Source of the DNA: Arbacia lixula
Lineage: Eukaryota; Echinodermata; Echinoidea; Arbacioida; Arbaciidae
NCBI GenBank assembly: GCA_963669155.1
Contig: OZ022595.1
Coordinates: 3,917,642-3,981,641, forward strand
Length of the DNA: 64,000 nt
Direction of reading: 5' to 3'
This document shows, one piece after another, positions 1 through 11,209 of this stretch; position 1 is the first letter of the stretch, and every line of letters begins with the position of its first letter. The position numbers and the translations under genes are program-made. The notes beneath the pieces are model-generated. The model was given only the letters and a program-made list of their open reading frames with translations. It had not been told where the DNA came from and did not search any database.

Positions 1-474
1 ACACAAATGGCGCGGGAAAAGGTAGGCTCAATCACTCAACGGATAAATCAGACTCAAGCAAAAACAGACAAACAATTGTCTATTGTGTCTTACAAAAATT
101 CACCGAGACATTAGCGGGGTAAGTACGAAACTTATATAAACCTACACAAGACAATTATGTCAAAAGAATACAGATTATCAATCCAAAACAAAAGAGAATG
201 AATTAAGACTAATGCAGAATCGTGATAATTAGAAAATATTACGTTTAGAGCGCAAGAACAAGAGAATTGTATGAACTGGAGCAAGAAACTACACTTTAAA
301 TTAAACTGGCCTTCAATCCACAAAGAAATGCGGGGTCACCAATTTAGTAATTCAATGCGTGTTCGGATCACGTCGGGATGTAGTGTTCATATGATGATAA
401 TATATGATATAATAAACGGAATCACGAAACAAATCGGGTAATTAAGAATGCTCACGATGGATGCTGTTGATGTC
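1..474. other. Left flank, no gene recognised
   Basis: AT-rich sequence outside the tandem array. The only open frames are short and of odd composition, and no domain, splice pattern, RNA gene or terminal repeat is visible. Confidence 0.5.
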
Positions 475-1001
475 GATGATGAACGAGCAGCGGCAAGTCG
501 TGTCACTCGTGGATGACGACGGTCGACGATGACGACGATGGACGAGCAGCGGTAAGCCGTGCCACTCGGTGGATGACGACGGTCGACGATGACGACGATG
601 GACGAGCAGCGGCAAGTCGTGCCACTCGGTGAATGACGACGGTCGACGATGACGACGATGGACGAGCAGCGGCAAGTCGTGCCACTCGGTGAATGACGAC
701 AGTCGACGATGACGACGATGGACGAGCAGCGGTAAGTCGTGCCACTCGTGCCGTGGATGACGACGGTCGGCGATGGCGACGATGAACGAGCAGCGGTAAG
801 TCGTGCCACTCGTGAATGACGACGGTCGACGATGACGACGATGGACGAGCAGCGGTAAGTCGTGCCACTCGTGGATGACGACGGTCGGCGATGGCGACGA
901 TGAACGAGCAGCGGTAAGTCGTGCCACTCGTGAATGACGACGGTCGGCGATGGCGACGATGGACGAGCAGCGGTAAGTCGTGCCACTCGTGAATGACGAC
1001 A
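475..1001. repeat. GC-rich minisatellite, about nine ~60-bp units
   Basis: About nine head-to-tail units, each with a gacgagcagcgg(c/t)aag core followed by gtcgtgccactcg and a GAC/GAT-rich half. Cores recur near 481, 541, 601, 661, 721, 784, 845, 904 and 962. The repeat stays open in several minus-strand frames because its length is close to a multiple of three; this yields repetitive His/Arg/Ser peptides with no family resemblance, so I do not call it coding. Its base composition is far from that of the AT-rich surroundings. Confidence 0.9.
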
Positions 1002-1529
1002 GGATAGAACGGTTGAATGTCTGTTTGGCTATGTCGGGCCTAGCTGTCGAAAATGGTTCAAAACGTGCTCCCGAGAGAAACTATGTTTCTTATTGAAACT
1101 CAAAAATGGAGCAGAACGCACTCTATTCGGTCGAACTGGGAATTATTTCCCACTAGGCACTGACACGTAAAATCAATCGTCGTACAGATTAGGTTCACGC
1201 GTGGCTCTCCATGCAGGACTACTGCACCCGTACGCGTGAATGTGTCGGTCGTCAACGGAAGATGGAAAGAGAAGAGCTAGATTTTCAATCAACATTTTCC
1301 TTAAATAGGATTCAACGGGCTGCAGTCGGGATTCGCCGGCTTCAGCAGCGTCCAATTAGCGTACGATAATTGCCCGCCTTTATGCAAATAAGGATCCTAG
1401 AACAGCCGGGAAACTGCGGGCGCGAAAGTAGATTCCAGCAACCATGGTGATATACAAACAATATATAAATAACGTACGACGCCATCTACGATCCAAAATA
1501 ATCATACAATATGCAATTTAGTGCTGCTA
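1002..1529. other. Non-array sequence up to the array's left edge
   Basis: No gene recognised. The stretch has no counterpart upstream of units 2, 3, 4 or 5, whereas from about 1530 onward the sequence aligns with all of them. It therefore marks the outer edge of the tandem array. Confidence 0.5.
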
Positions 1530-1545
1530 CAATACTAACAATCAT

Positions 1546-3046
1546 ATAATGACTACGAGTCACCAGAAATTAGCTGCTACAACCGTAATAGGCGTCGTAC
1601 GGTCCGTATGGGGCTGGTAAAAGATCCCTTTGACTTTGACATGGGAGTACTACAGTTATAGTGTTGTTTAAATCATGTCGGGGTCACCAAGCTAAGCACG
1701 AATAGCTTATTTGTTTTCTTCATTTGATTACGCTCTTGCATCTCTACTCATTCAGAATTCAACAATTCAATTCTTAACACGAGTAATGACACATCACTCA
1801 ATATCCCAGTCTCAATATATTTCCATGGAATTCTTACCCAGTCCCGTATCAAGCTTAAGAGTATAATTAAATTGCCCTATCATATGCAACCGAATTGTTT
1901 AGATATTATTAACCAGACTGATTAAACTATTACACTACGCAGTCAATATTCCATATCCTGTATACCATGACAAAATCTTACGGGGAGGAAGTCATTTCCA
2001 TATGCACCTGCTGATCTATCGAATAACTTGCTAGATTACCTGAGAAATGTAGAAGCATGTGGAAATAGTCAGAGGGTATTTGAAAAAATGTCTGTGTCGG
2101 TATTTGTACATATCACAATTATAAACCCCGTGCAACATTTCCATTCACTGCGCGTTACGTTATACGTAGACATACAATTATGCCTATGTCACTATGTGTT
2201 ATGCGCTACACGTTTAGTTATTATACTACTTCGCATCTCTTCTTAAAGAGTTGACTACTTTTGATTATCTATTCAAGTGGAGACGAGCGGAATCTTTGAC
2301 AGTTCTCCAGTAAAACAAAGGTTTGTAAGTGGTAGGATACTTGAGCGTATTTTGTGTTCTATCAGTTTCACTCTTGCGACGCATATGCCGATGATAAATT
2401 ATGAGAAATATGTATGGTGTATTCACAAAGTAACCAGATCACTTGCATTTTGCTTGCGCCATATTCACATCAATCCTGTCATCATACTACTGGACAATTT
2501 CTTACACCGCGCTCTTCTTCAAAATTACTCGTGCAGACATTAAAGGTAGCCCGTCCCTTTTGCAGACCTAATTCTGAAAATTCACTGACTTTGTCATGAT
2601 TTGAGAGAGATTGGCTATATAACCTTTCCATGGAATTGACAAAGCGTAATATTAGGTTTTGAGGAAATAATCTTCCATAATTGATCGATCTTTCTTTTTT
2701 CGTACCACGAAAATAGTCAAATCTCAGTAAAAACTACTTAGATTTTCTTTTATTCTACGGGAGTTATAGTACCTCTGATTTTTTTTTCACAGTTGGTATC
2801 CCAAAGATACGTGCTAAATATGTGCAAACTTTCATGAAGTTTGCAGGTGTTTGTAAAAGGGACGGGCCATCTTTAACGACCGCCCCGTTTTTCCAAAGGT
2901 GAAAAAGGTTACAGTTGAGAGAAGACACATTCAGCTACTGGGAAAAGTGAACTGATGTGTAATAATATTGGAGCAACAGTGTTAGTTCCAATAAGTTTGT
3001 GTTTAATTGATATGATTTGATGCTACTTTATTACAAAGACGTGGCC
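1546..3046 (+). promoter_or_regulatory. Upstream region of receptor gene 1
   Basis: About 1.5 kb shared with the other units and lying directly 5' of the signal-peptide exon, so it should hold the promoter and 5' UTR. I cannot place a start site. A TATA-like ggctatataacc near 2613 lies inside the inserted MITE and is tgtataacc in unit 2. The 88-codon open frame at 2277-2543 recurs in the other units but shows no domain and varies in length. Confidence 0.35.
2544..2872. mobile_element. TTAA-flanked MITE (piggyBac-like), unit 1
   Basis: A 329-bp non-coding insertion bounded by TTAA at 2540-2543 and 2873-2876. The ends are imperfect inverted repeats of about 24 bp; both read ...GCCCGTCCCTTTT inward. 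Units 3 and 4 have an uninterrupted site (gacattaag and gacattaaac). The empty site supports TTAA as the target duplication, which is the piggyBac signature. It carries no transposase, so it would be non-autonomous. Confidence 0.75.
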
Positions 3047-6000
3047 ATGTCTGCCGTTCAGCTCTTTACTTTGCTGTATCTCGCTTGTGTGGAAGTGATC
3101 GTGTTTACGAACGTGACGCAGGCACAACAATGTGAGTATTGGCATGTCACCTGTTATCTGAAGTAGTGTTGGACGAAAGACGCACCAGTCAAAGGATTTA
3201 TGACTAGTAAATTGTGAAGGAGATAGACAGTAGGAGAGGGAGATAGTTTGAAAGAGTGCATATATTGATAGCAGAAGAGGATAGGAGAGTGCGGGAGATT
3301 CATGAGAGTGATGGAGAGTGCGATAGACTTTCTGGACGTTTTAACAAGTTTCAATACTGGGATTCCTAAATAATGAATCACTAAATACAGCTATATTAAA
3401 AGTGCTTGTATTAATTCTTCATAAAAACGGTCTCTGGATTGTGACGATAGAGCAACAATCACATCGCCTGCATTCCCGGATAATTATCCCCAAAATGTAA
3501 ATATCGAATGGAACATACTAGCTGTTCTAAATCGACGAATTCTTGTCAGATTCAATTATTTCAATATTTAGGAACCTCATGACATGGGATTAATGCTGGA
3601 TCCCTTCAATAAGCTGAATGGTGGTTGGTACACTGGTAAAAAGACAGATTTAACATTTATTACGCTCTCCAAAATGTGCCTCACTCTTCACCTTTCAATG
3701 CTAAGTTCTGTGATCTGAGAATAATGTAATACTTAATTAATTTGGACATACATTTGTCCCAAACGCTACATCTCTTTCGACAATTTTGTCAAGGTTCGCC
3801 ACTGGTGAATACTGATGATAATATTTCGGGGATAACAGTGGTTTCTGAAATGAATTATGAATCACTGAATCTTAGGCAATGACATTAAATGAAAAATATA
3901 TTTATTGTAATACACTTTTACACCGTTACAGACAACCAGACTCTGGATTGTGACAGAGAAGTATCAATCACGTCGCCTGAATACCCGGAGGGATATCCCA
4001 ATAATGCAAATATCAAATGGAACATTGTAGCTCTTCCAAATCGACGAATCCTTGTCGGATTCAATCATTTCATCGTTGAGTCAATTTTTGACATAGTATT
4101 GATTTCGGATCCCTTCAATAAGCTGAATGATGGTTGGTACACTGGTGAACATACAGATTCACCGCCGTACTTGTCGCAAGGAAATCGTCTCACCATCACG
4201 TTCATATCCGATTCGTCTGTGCATCTCCCGGGATTTGAAATGACGATATCCTGCTATGAACAAACGTGTAAGTAAACCAAAGTCAATCTGTTAAATTAAT
4301 TGCACATAAAATGATAACAGCCAACAAATGAGTTGTTGCGAAGAAACGGCCAGTCACGTGAGTAACACTAGAGCTTGGAACAGCAAAAAAAAATAAAAGA
4401 ATAGCGCAACTATAGTTACATGTTTTGGATTTGTTCAACAATATTTGTTATTCTTACATTACTGTGTCATGTAACTGATTTTAAGCTTTAAACCTCTCTG
4501 TCCACTTAACACAAATCTAGGTCCAAAAAGATAATATGCCCCGTGTGCGTGTGAGGTGCCATGAAATTAATGTACAGGCATTGATGCGACTGGCATCAGG
4601 ATGTGTCATTATCAAACACACTTGACGTATCAACTTATGACAGAAGATATAAATCTCGCAATGCCGGTAAATGGTTTCACAGTTCTTAAAAGCGTAGCGA
4701 TGGCGGGAATCGAATACAGCATCACATGGCGTAACGGATGTATTAGCTTAGCGCATCGTCACTTTCACATCGGACACAAAAAGACACTGGCCCATTTCAT
4801 TGATTCATTCCTTGCGACTGGCTATATTGTGTACATTAGTTTCATTTTCACATAATCATTGTTTTCAATTGCATCACATGAGACAATTTTTAGCTATTAT
4901 GCGTACTGACATCAGTTTTCATTTGTATAATCGATAATTATAAAGTAACTGAATTACGGTTTCTTCTGGCGTTGTCTAGCTTCTGTCATGCAGGTCCGGT
5001 TGGTCAACAGTGACCCCCCGGAGGAAGGATTGGTGGAGCTTTCACGGATGGGCGGAAACTGGACAAGGGTTTGTGAAGATGACTTCGAGGAGGGGTTCGC
5101 TCTTGTGATCTGTAGACAACTTGGTTATCCCGCAGTAGAAGGGCTATTCATTGAGAATGGTGCATGTGCAGGGAAGAGCTGCGTTAAGGCTCCACAATGT
5201 AGTGAGTGTTATCTTGATATTATCCTTACTCCAGACGTATCACATTTGAAGTATTTATATCAAAATACCGACTATGCCGATCGTGTCCGTAATGATGCTA
5301 TAATCATATAATTGTGACATTTATCAGAAGAATTAGGAAAAGGGAGACTTTGGAAATTAGACGGACGTTCCCAATATGTATTTACTTAATGTTTTATTTT
5401 TTTATTCAAATAATCAAATACATATAATCTAAATGACTGGAGGAACCAATGAAAGAGATCTCAAATACCATACAAAGTTGGAACATTTGTTGCAGAAACA
5501 CAACCATTTTGAGCAGTATATGCATGAAAGTCGTTATGCTCTGCATTTACACTTAATTTGTACTCGAGAAAATAAAGTTGAATATTCCAGTCATCACCAA
5601 TCATAACATGTTTATGAGATGTCTGTTCATTCCAGGAAGGAAGACCTACCTCCTTGACGACTGTTCTGTGTCCTATGAAGAATGCCAATCTCATAATGGT
5701 CTTCATGTTCAATGCCACAGTAAGTATTTTTTTTTTTGAAATTGTATGATATTTAAGATCTTCCTCAATTGGATGAGATAAGCAAAGTACATTACCCCAC
5801 ATTTCTACTCATGTAGTCGAAAAGCTGTTCGAAAAAATATAAACATAAACTTTTCTTGTTCTCCACCTTCTTCCTTATACGTGGTAATGTTAAAGGATGA
5901 ATAGTAAAGATAGGAATGTACGTAATAATGAACATACATAATCTGAAGAAACATTGTACTTAATATTTGCTTTTCAAAGTATCCACAACAAAACAGTTCA

Positions 6001-9000
6001 CCCTAGCTCGTTATCTGGGGAGAATATTATGCCCTTCCCAGACCACACCGAGGAGGCAATGTTGATAATAAACGAATGCCAATGTTTTTTTTCTCATTTT
6101 CCAACTAGAGCCAGGTTATATTGGATGCTACAGGTTTGACGCCTATACGCTTAACGACGAATTCACCTCTGAGTCGATCTCTGGTTGCGTTTCATCCTGT
6201 CAATCTGTGAACCCGGATGCAATTGCTGCAGTAAGGGGAGGGAGATGCATGTGTACCTTTAAGACTGCTGTCCGTTTGGCCGATCGCACGTTTAGTAATA
6301 ACATTTGTCATCAACCAAAAAATGTCACTCAACTTTGGAGACGAGTTTACACTAGTGAGTATTTCGACGTTCCCAATATCTGTAGGAGTGTGGCTTTTTC
6401 GTCGGAGTATCAGAAAAGATGTGAGATCTATACTGCCACATCAAAAGTATACAAAAAAGAGAGATGCTGTCAAGCAGTCTAAACTAGTCGGCCTACTAGC
6501 CTATCAAATTTCCTGAATTCCATACGTTGGTCCATGCTTGGTCCATGCTTAGGTCTTTGCTAGGCAACACTTGTCCAAGCAGGTCATAATGTGTCCGCAG
6601 TTTTATTTTTTTCCATTTCCATTAACGCATTATAGACAGTCATGATCATTACGTGATAATAGCAATTTATGTACAAGAAAACAGTTATCTTTATTTCAAA
6701 TTAAGCCAAGGCATTACAGTTCACTTTTAGAAGTCGTCGAAACGAACAGAAAATATGTCCAATGCTAATAATTACAGAAATCGCAATTTTATCATTGGAA
6801 AAGATTCACCACTGCATTCCTTATCATTTTGAATATGAATTGCTAGTTCCGACTGGTGGATTTATATATTTTAAGTCATAAAAGATGGCACATTGAATTT
6901 TCATAGCCCAAAACTGGACGTCTCAAGATAAATAGCACATAAGATGCGTCGTAGGCAATATGCAACAAGAGGTAATTTGATTTGCTTAGATCTTCTATCA
7001 TTTCCATTCAATCTGTCTACAGCCTCATCGGGTTTTTGTGAGCCCTTGGAAATATCACATGGGACAGTAGAGCCGAACATCACGTGGTTTGGATCCATCG
7101 TCAGCATCTCTTGTGAAGACGGGTACAACTTGACAGGGGCCTCCAGACTGCAGTGTGGACCTGGTGTATCAACCTATCATCCAGTCTGGAATGAGTCGAT
7201 TCCAACTTGCTCTGAAATACCAGGTGATGTATCACAGTAGAGCTTTATAATAAAAGCAAAAGAAAGAAAAGAAAAGATAAAGAGGCGAACAATGTGCGAC
7301 ATTTCCTTTATAACGGTACAGGGGCTTATCCTGATGACAGCCCGTGGGGCCATGATTACAAGATATACGTACACGTGTCATGTATATCGCACACAAATTT
7401 GTGCACTATTTCCATTATCCGTGAAATAGTTCCCATACACATTCCACCCTACCGCCCTTCTTTACTGAGCTTTGTAGATTAAGTACATCGCTGAAGGACA
7501 CAAGTGCCACGTTAACGTTTGAACCCAAAACTATGACTTTATAGTGTACAGTTCACAACCACTATATATATTTATTCATCTTCACTTGAGATTTATTCAA
7601 GTGAATCGTCATATAATGGTGCTCCGTAGTTATACATGCATGGTGCAATGTGAACTTGTATCTTAAAGAAGGCCGATATTATATTTGTATACTGATTGCG
7701 GAGCAGTGTTTTTATTTCCATCGAATTATTATTTGCGTTTTTTTATTTTGTAATAGGTGTTAAGACCTCACTTCCTTCCAGGCATTTGCACGAGTTTGGA
7801 ACAGTTTGGCAAACGTTTTCAAAGCATGAAACTTTCCAATGAATTCATCTGAGAGTCGGAATGTATATCAGGGGAACACCTCACTTCCTTCCAGGCATTT
7901 GCACGAGTTTGAAACAATTTGGCAAACGTTTTCAAAGCATGAAACTTTCCAATGAATTCATCCGAGAGTCGGAATGTATATCAGGGGAAGGGGCGTTGTG
8001 TGTTTTTCTAAGCCTCACGACAATTATGTTATTTTGCACACAAAACGATTTTTTTTTACACAATTCGTAAATTGCTAGACAGTACTACCGTGTAATTAAA
8101 AAAGGCATGTTATCTTCTTTTATTAACTGCCAGTGAAAGTTTGAACTTAAAGTGTTTGACTTTCCCTCATCATCAGATCTTATCACAAACAAACAAGAAG
8201 TCTCTTCTGTGTACACCACTTATCTGATAGTATAAATTGGGTGTTGTTCTTCATAATAGCATTCATAAAGTATGGCAATGGAAAGGAAAGCCTACGTCAA
8301 CGTCACAAGATATGGCACTTGAGAGAGAGAGAGAGAAAGTATGAATTTGTATGTCCCAATAAATGCTATTTACATTCTGAGGGAATTACTTGAACATTTT
8401 AACATCGTGTCGCTACTCCCCCTCCCAACGACTCTAACTAAGGTTTATTTGACCTAAACCCGTGTAATTAAGAGACAGAACTGTTTCCCCTGTTTCATTA
8501 CACTGCATGAACAATGATGCATGAACAGTGATCTCGCAGCCTGGTAATGACCACACGATGTATGTATAATTTCCATAAATGTGTATTTGGATGCTCCTTC
8601 TTTCCTTATTGCCCCCCCCCCCCCACTAGAACCGGAAACTACAACTACTGAGGAAGTAACAAGCATTGCGACTTCAGAAGGTATGTCTGAAACAGATTAT
8701 TGTCTATGCTTGACTAGTGAATACACCGTGTGATAGTTGATCAATGCATTATTAGGATCTAATATGAAATCATATGCAAAGTACCAAGGGACGAGTGTAA
8801 GGATAAGATTGACAGTCAGAGGTCGAATACAAATGGTGTAACACTTAATGCGAAATATCAGTTCTTCGTCAGCATCTTCGGGCTATAAACGGTATCGCAC
8901 ATGCATAAATGCGGAAAAGATCATGAAATATCATTCAATGTTAACTTCGTTGTGCTTCAACATAGTTTTCCTAATGAAATGTATTTCCACAACTTCTTTT

Positions 9001-11209
9001 TTTTTTCTAGTTTTCGAAACAGCAACAACTCGAGTAGAAGGTAAGAATCACAGTGCATACCATCAACACACCGCATCACTCGTGTACAATTTCCCACAGG
9101 AAAGAGCAGTGTTTCGGATTGTGTGGAAGATTATTTAATATAGTTAACCAGCACCTTTCAGGGAGTTATGGGTAAACTGCAATCATAACTTTACTTAATA
9201 CTGTGTTTGTTTGGACTATTTTTTGTAGCTGGATAGTGTTTACACATTCTAATCTAATGTCGCATATTTGTGTTTATTCATATGACTTTCTGCATGGTTA
9301 CAAACTGTTCCTTTAACAACGACATTAGCTTGCTATGCTCATGGTAATGTACATTTGTATTTGGTTATAAGCACATTATTAGTTGAGATCTTTTCCTTCG
9401 TGAATTCCTTTTCAACACTTTATATGTTTGTTTATATCATAAACCTCGTAAATGTCGTAAACAGACAAGTGACAACCCAAGAACAAAATGTCCCTGGTTT
9501 GCTTGTGACTATTGTGAACACAAACGAAAAAGAAGAAAATCATAATGGTACATTATATTTGGTGATTATTCAGATAGTTTTGTTTATAGCCTCCTTATTT
9601 TGCAGACCATATTTCTTATACTAGTTACTCCGGAGGACTAACCACCTTGTTCGTAGAATTAATTTTCCTTCTTTTGTAGACCATATTTCTTTATCTCTTA
9701 TCACAATATCAAATAATACTCGGAAACGGAGGACTAACCATCCTATCCGTAGTATTCATGAGTGATTTCTTCTTATTTGCTAGAGGATCAATGCGCTACG
9801 TATCTTGTCAAAGCTTTGATCACATCGACGGCTGTACTGGGGTTCCTCCTTCTGATCACCGTGACGAGTTGGATCGCATCTCGATGTCGACCTTCTCGCT
9901 GTCCGAGGAAAACACCAGCTGATCAGGTAAATTAATGTACATGCACATACTAGTAGACGATAGTTATTATCATTATCTCGCATGTCAACTAGTCAGAATA
10001 GGCAGTTGGTGATGTTTTTCGGCCATTGGGGTTCATCAATGTGGCTTAGTGAGCAAGGAGTTCCTGTCATAGTACACTGGGTTATAATACGTTTATTGGT
10101 CTAATGATAAGGACATAGATCACAGACGATGGTAACAGTATTGAAGTGCTTTGTGTTGAAATCATTTGGAACACTTCAATGAACAGCCTTAATGCTCTAC
10201 ATTGTCTGCACTATTATGACAAAATATTTCACCTGGACGCATGGTAGCGCTTAGAAAATTCTACACTGGGGTCTTTAGGTCTGAAATTGATTCTAAACAA
10301 AAGGGGCAACATCAGCTTATTAATTATATAGGGTCCACAAGACGACCACAATACTTCGAGATAGGAATAGGATATAGGATATGAATGATAAATGGTAAAT
10401 GATAAATGTAATAAAGGTAATAACCTGCGACGGACCGAGGCCTTGTATCCCTCCCATTCCTTTGAAGACAATACTGCAGCAAATAATATTAACCCTTTGC
10501 TTACGGTTTTTTTTCTGACTTTGTGAAGTCTGGCCCAATTAGGATGTCAAAATGTGCAGTAACCAAAAGTGAATCATAAGGTATTTAAGGTTCATAAATA
10601 GAATGTTGTCTATTGTATGAGAAGCAAACGGTATGGAAATCGTGCTGCTTAGTATCTTTGTGAAAAAAGGAATTATTAAAAAATGGGTTAATAGAAATCT
10701 GGGATTGTTTTTAAAAAGATTTAATCGTTTACCCACATACCTAGGTGACCATGCAAACTTTAATTAGGCCTTTAATTGGTTGAACAAGCTACATATAACA
10801 CAGCCCCAATAAGATGTCTTGCAGAGTGTCAGCATTGCACCTCTTAATCACATGTTTTCACCAGATCCCTCATGTGTACCTCGACATGACAAGGTCCAGT
10901 GGTAACACCAGTGAAGCCATAGCCATGCGTACCCTCACATCGGCTCCACTAAGTTCACGTGACGTAAGCATGGGTCTTCCCCAGGTGCCCCCAAGCTGCA
11001 CCAATTTGACAACCAGACCCGAAGATCTCGTGTTCTACGAATCCGTCCCAAACGTACAGAATGTGGCAAGCTCCTCGAAGTACTACGAGAACACCGACGA
11101 CTTACGCGACCCCGACGAAGATGAGTTCGGCTATATCCTCCCGAACCCGAGATCAAAACAAAATGTCGAAGCGAATCCGTCGTCCCTCGCCCATATCACA
11201 CAAGCGTAA
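3047..11209 (+). CDS. Receptor gene 1: CUB-SRCR-WSC-Sushi-TM with tyrosine-motif tail
   Basis: Eleven exons assembled by hand: 3047-3131, 3932-4267, 4980-5201, 5636-5719, 6109-6354, 7023-7223, 8630-8680, 9011-9040, 9470-9547, 9784-9926, 10865-11209, giving 1,821 nt and 606 residues. All junctions are GT-AG. Introns are phase 1 up to the TM exon and phase 0 before the tail. Exon 1 encodes a classic signal peptide (hydrophobic LFTLLYLACVEVIVF, likely cleavage after TQA near residue 26). Predicted order: CUB ~30-140, SRCR ~143-241, WSC ~244-323, Sushi ~328-390, stalk 392-444, TM 455-477, tail 478-606. It should be a type I plasma-membrane receptor. Domain identities are clear; ligand and function are inferred. 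The start is the only ATG giving a signal peptide, and it is conserved in all copies. Untranslated and any extra 5' exons are not resolved. Confidence 0.82.
3423..3655 (+). pseudogene. Dead half-CUB exon, unit 1
   Basis: A second copy of the 5' part of the CUB exon, recognisable by LDCD, ITSPAFPDNYP and ALNRR-like stretches. The acceptor AG is lost (tcataaaaacgg in place of cag|acaa). The frame ends at an ATT TAG where the live exon has GTT GAG. The 3' half of the domain, from the PPYLS motif on, is absent. It cannot be spliced into gene 1. Confidence 0.8.
3932..4267 (+). CDS. Gene 1 CUB-like domain exon
   Basis: A 336-nt phase 1-1 exon. The ITSPEYPEGYPNN ... W-N-I core, the ILVGF strand and the NRLTITF ... 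GFEMTISC strand match the CUB fold. The canonical second, third and fourth cysteines are missing (IKW where CUBs have CxW; VESIFD where a Cys precedes the acidic pair). Cysteines remain only near the start (LDC) and at the end (SCYEQTC), so disulphides of the usual pattern cannot form. Confidence 0.85.
4980..5719 (+). CDS. Gene 1 SRCR domain, two exons
   Basis: Exons 4980-5201 and 5636-5719. The first carries VRLVNSDPPEEGLVELSR, NWTRVCEDDF and ICRQLGYPAVEG. The second carries LLDDCSVSYEECQSHNGL and VQCH, the normal C-terminal SRCR signature. A domain split over two exons is typical of group A SRCR (scavenger-receptor/MARCO type). The first acceptor must be the ctag at 4976-4979, because the nearer cag before GTCCGG gives the wrong phase. 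Confidence 0.85.
6109..6354 (+). CDS. Gene 1 WSC domain exon
   Basis: A 246-nt phase 1-1 exon. GYIGCYRF opens the domain, followed by SISGCVSSCQS, a GRCMCT pair and a CHQP cysteine, which is the WSC (putative carbohydrate-binding) pattern with six cysteines. Unlike the other three genes it has CTFKTAV-RLADRTF rather than CTSAATVGLADL. Confidence 0.8.
7023..7223 (+). CDS. Gene 1 Sushi/CCP domain exon
   Basis: A 201-nt phase 1-1 exon with four cysteines: GFCEPLEISHGTV, SISCEDGYNLTG, RLQCGPG and PTCSE. It also has the conserved Trp of VWNES. These are the standard complement-control-protein landmarks in one exon. Confidence 0.88.
7765..7990. repeat. 113-bp tandem duplication in the Sushi-stalk intron, unit 1 only
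   Basis: The stretch starting acctcacttccttccaggc at 7765 recurs at 7878 with only a few mismatches. Units 2, 3 and 4 have a single copy at the matching place. Confidence 0.9.
8630..9547 (+). CDS. Gene 1 Thr-rich stalk, three small exons
   Basis: Exons 8630-8680 (EPETTTTEEVTSIATSE), 9011-9040 (VFETATTRVE) and 9470-9547 (VTTQEQNVPG ... NENHNG-like end). All are phase 1-1 and rich in Thr, Glu and Asn, like a short mucin-type membrane stalk. The first acceptor lies just after a run of 13 C. For the third exon the AG just before tgacaaccc is the only one keeping phase; its donor gtacat is weak, so this exon is the least certain. Confidence 0.65.
9784..9926 (+). CDS. Gene 1 transmembrane exon
   Basis: A 143-nt exon entering in phase 1 and leaving in phase 0. 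The hydrophobic core ALITSTAVLGFLLLITVTSW (residues 455-474) is followed by the stop-transfer run RCRPSRCPRK, which puts the C-terminus in the cytoplasm. A cysteine sits just outside the membrane. Confidence 0.85.
10865..11209 (+). CDS. Gene 1 cytoplasmic tail exon
   Basis: One 345-nt exon ending in TAA. Tyr497 is in VYLDM (YxxM, PI3K SH2 type). Tyr550 is in V-F-Y-E-S-V, matching the ITIM pattern (S/I/V/L)xYxx(I/V/L). Tyr565-566 are in KYYENT (YxN, Grb2 type), and Tyr582 is in GYILP (YxxP). An acidic DPDEDE run precedes the last Tyr. A gtaagt overlaps the stop codon, so a further 3' exon is possible, but I see no candidate. Confidence 0.8.
   Translation: MPHVYLDMTRSSGNTSEAIAMRTLTSAPLSSRDVSMGLPQVPPSCTNLTTRPEDLVFYESVPNVQNVASSSKYYENTDDLRDPDEDEFGYILPNPRSKQNVEANPSSLAHITQA

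Noticed and set aside
387..986. Overlapping minus-strand open frames of up to 199 codons
   Set aside because: They are read-through of the ~60-bp minisatellite; all three minus frames are open and give low-complexity His/Arg/Ser repeats.
2277..2543. 88-codon frame upstream of gene 1, recurring in units 2-4
   Set aside because: Recurrence is explained by the tandem duplication. The frame changes length between copies, is partly covered by indels in unit 2, and has no domain or signal peptide.
4988..5311. SRCR frame taken as a self-standing 107-residue protein starting at ATG 4988
   Set aside because: It runs through a gtgagt donor into intron sequence; splicing at 5201 and joining 5636 completes the SRCR domain.
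10935..11156. Arg/Ser-rich minus-strand frame opposite the tail exon
   Set aside because: Shadow of the plus-strand tail exon, which has clear motifs and splice sites.
10865..11209. Tail read as an ITAM (paired YxxL/I)
   Set aside because: No two tyrosines have the YxxL/I x6-8 YxxL/I spacing; the motifs fit ITIM-like and single SH2 sites instead.
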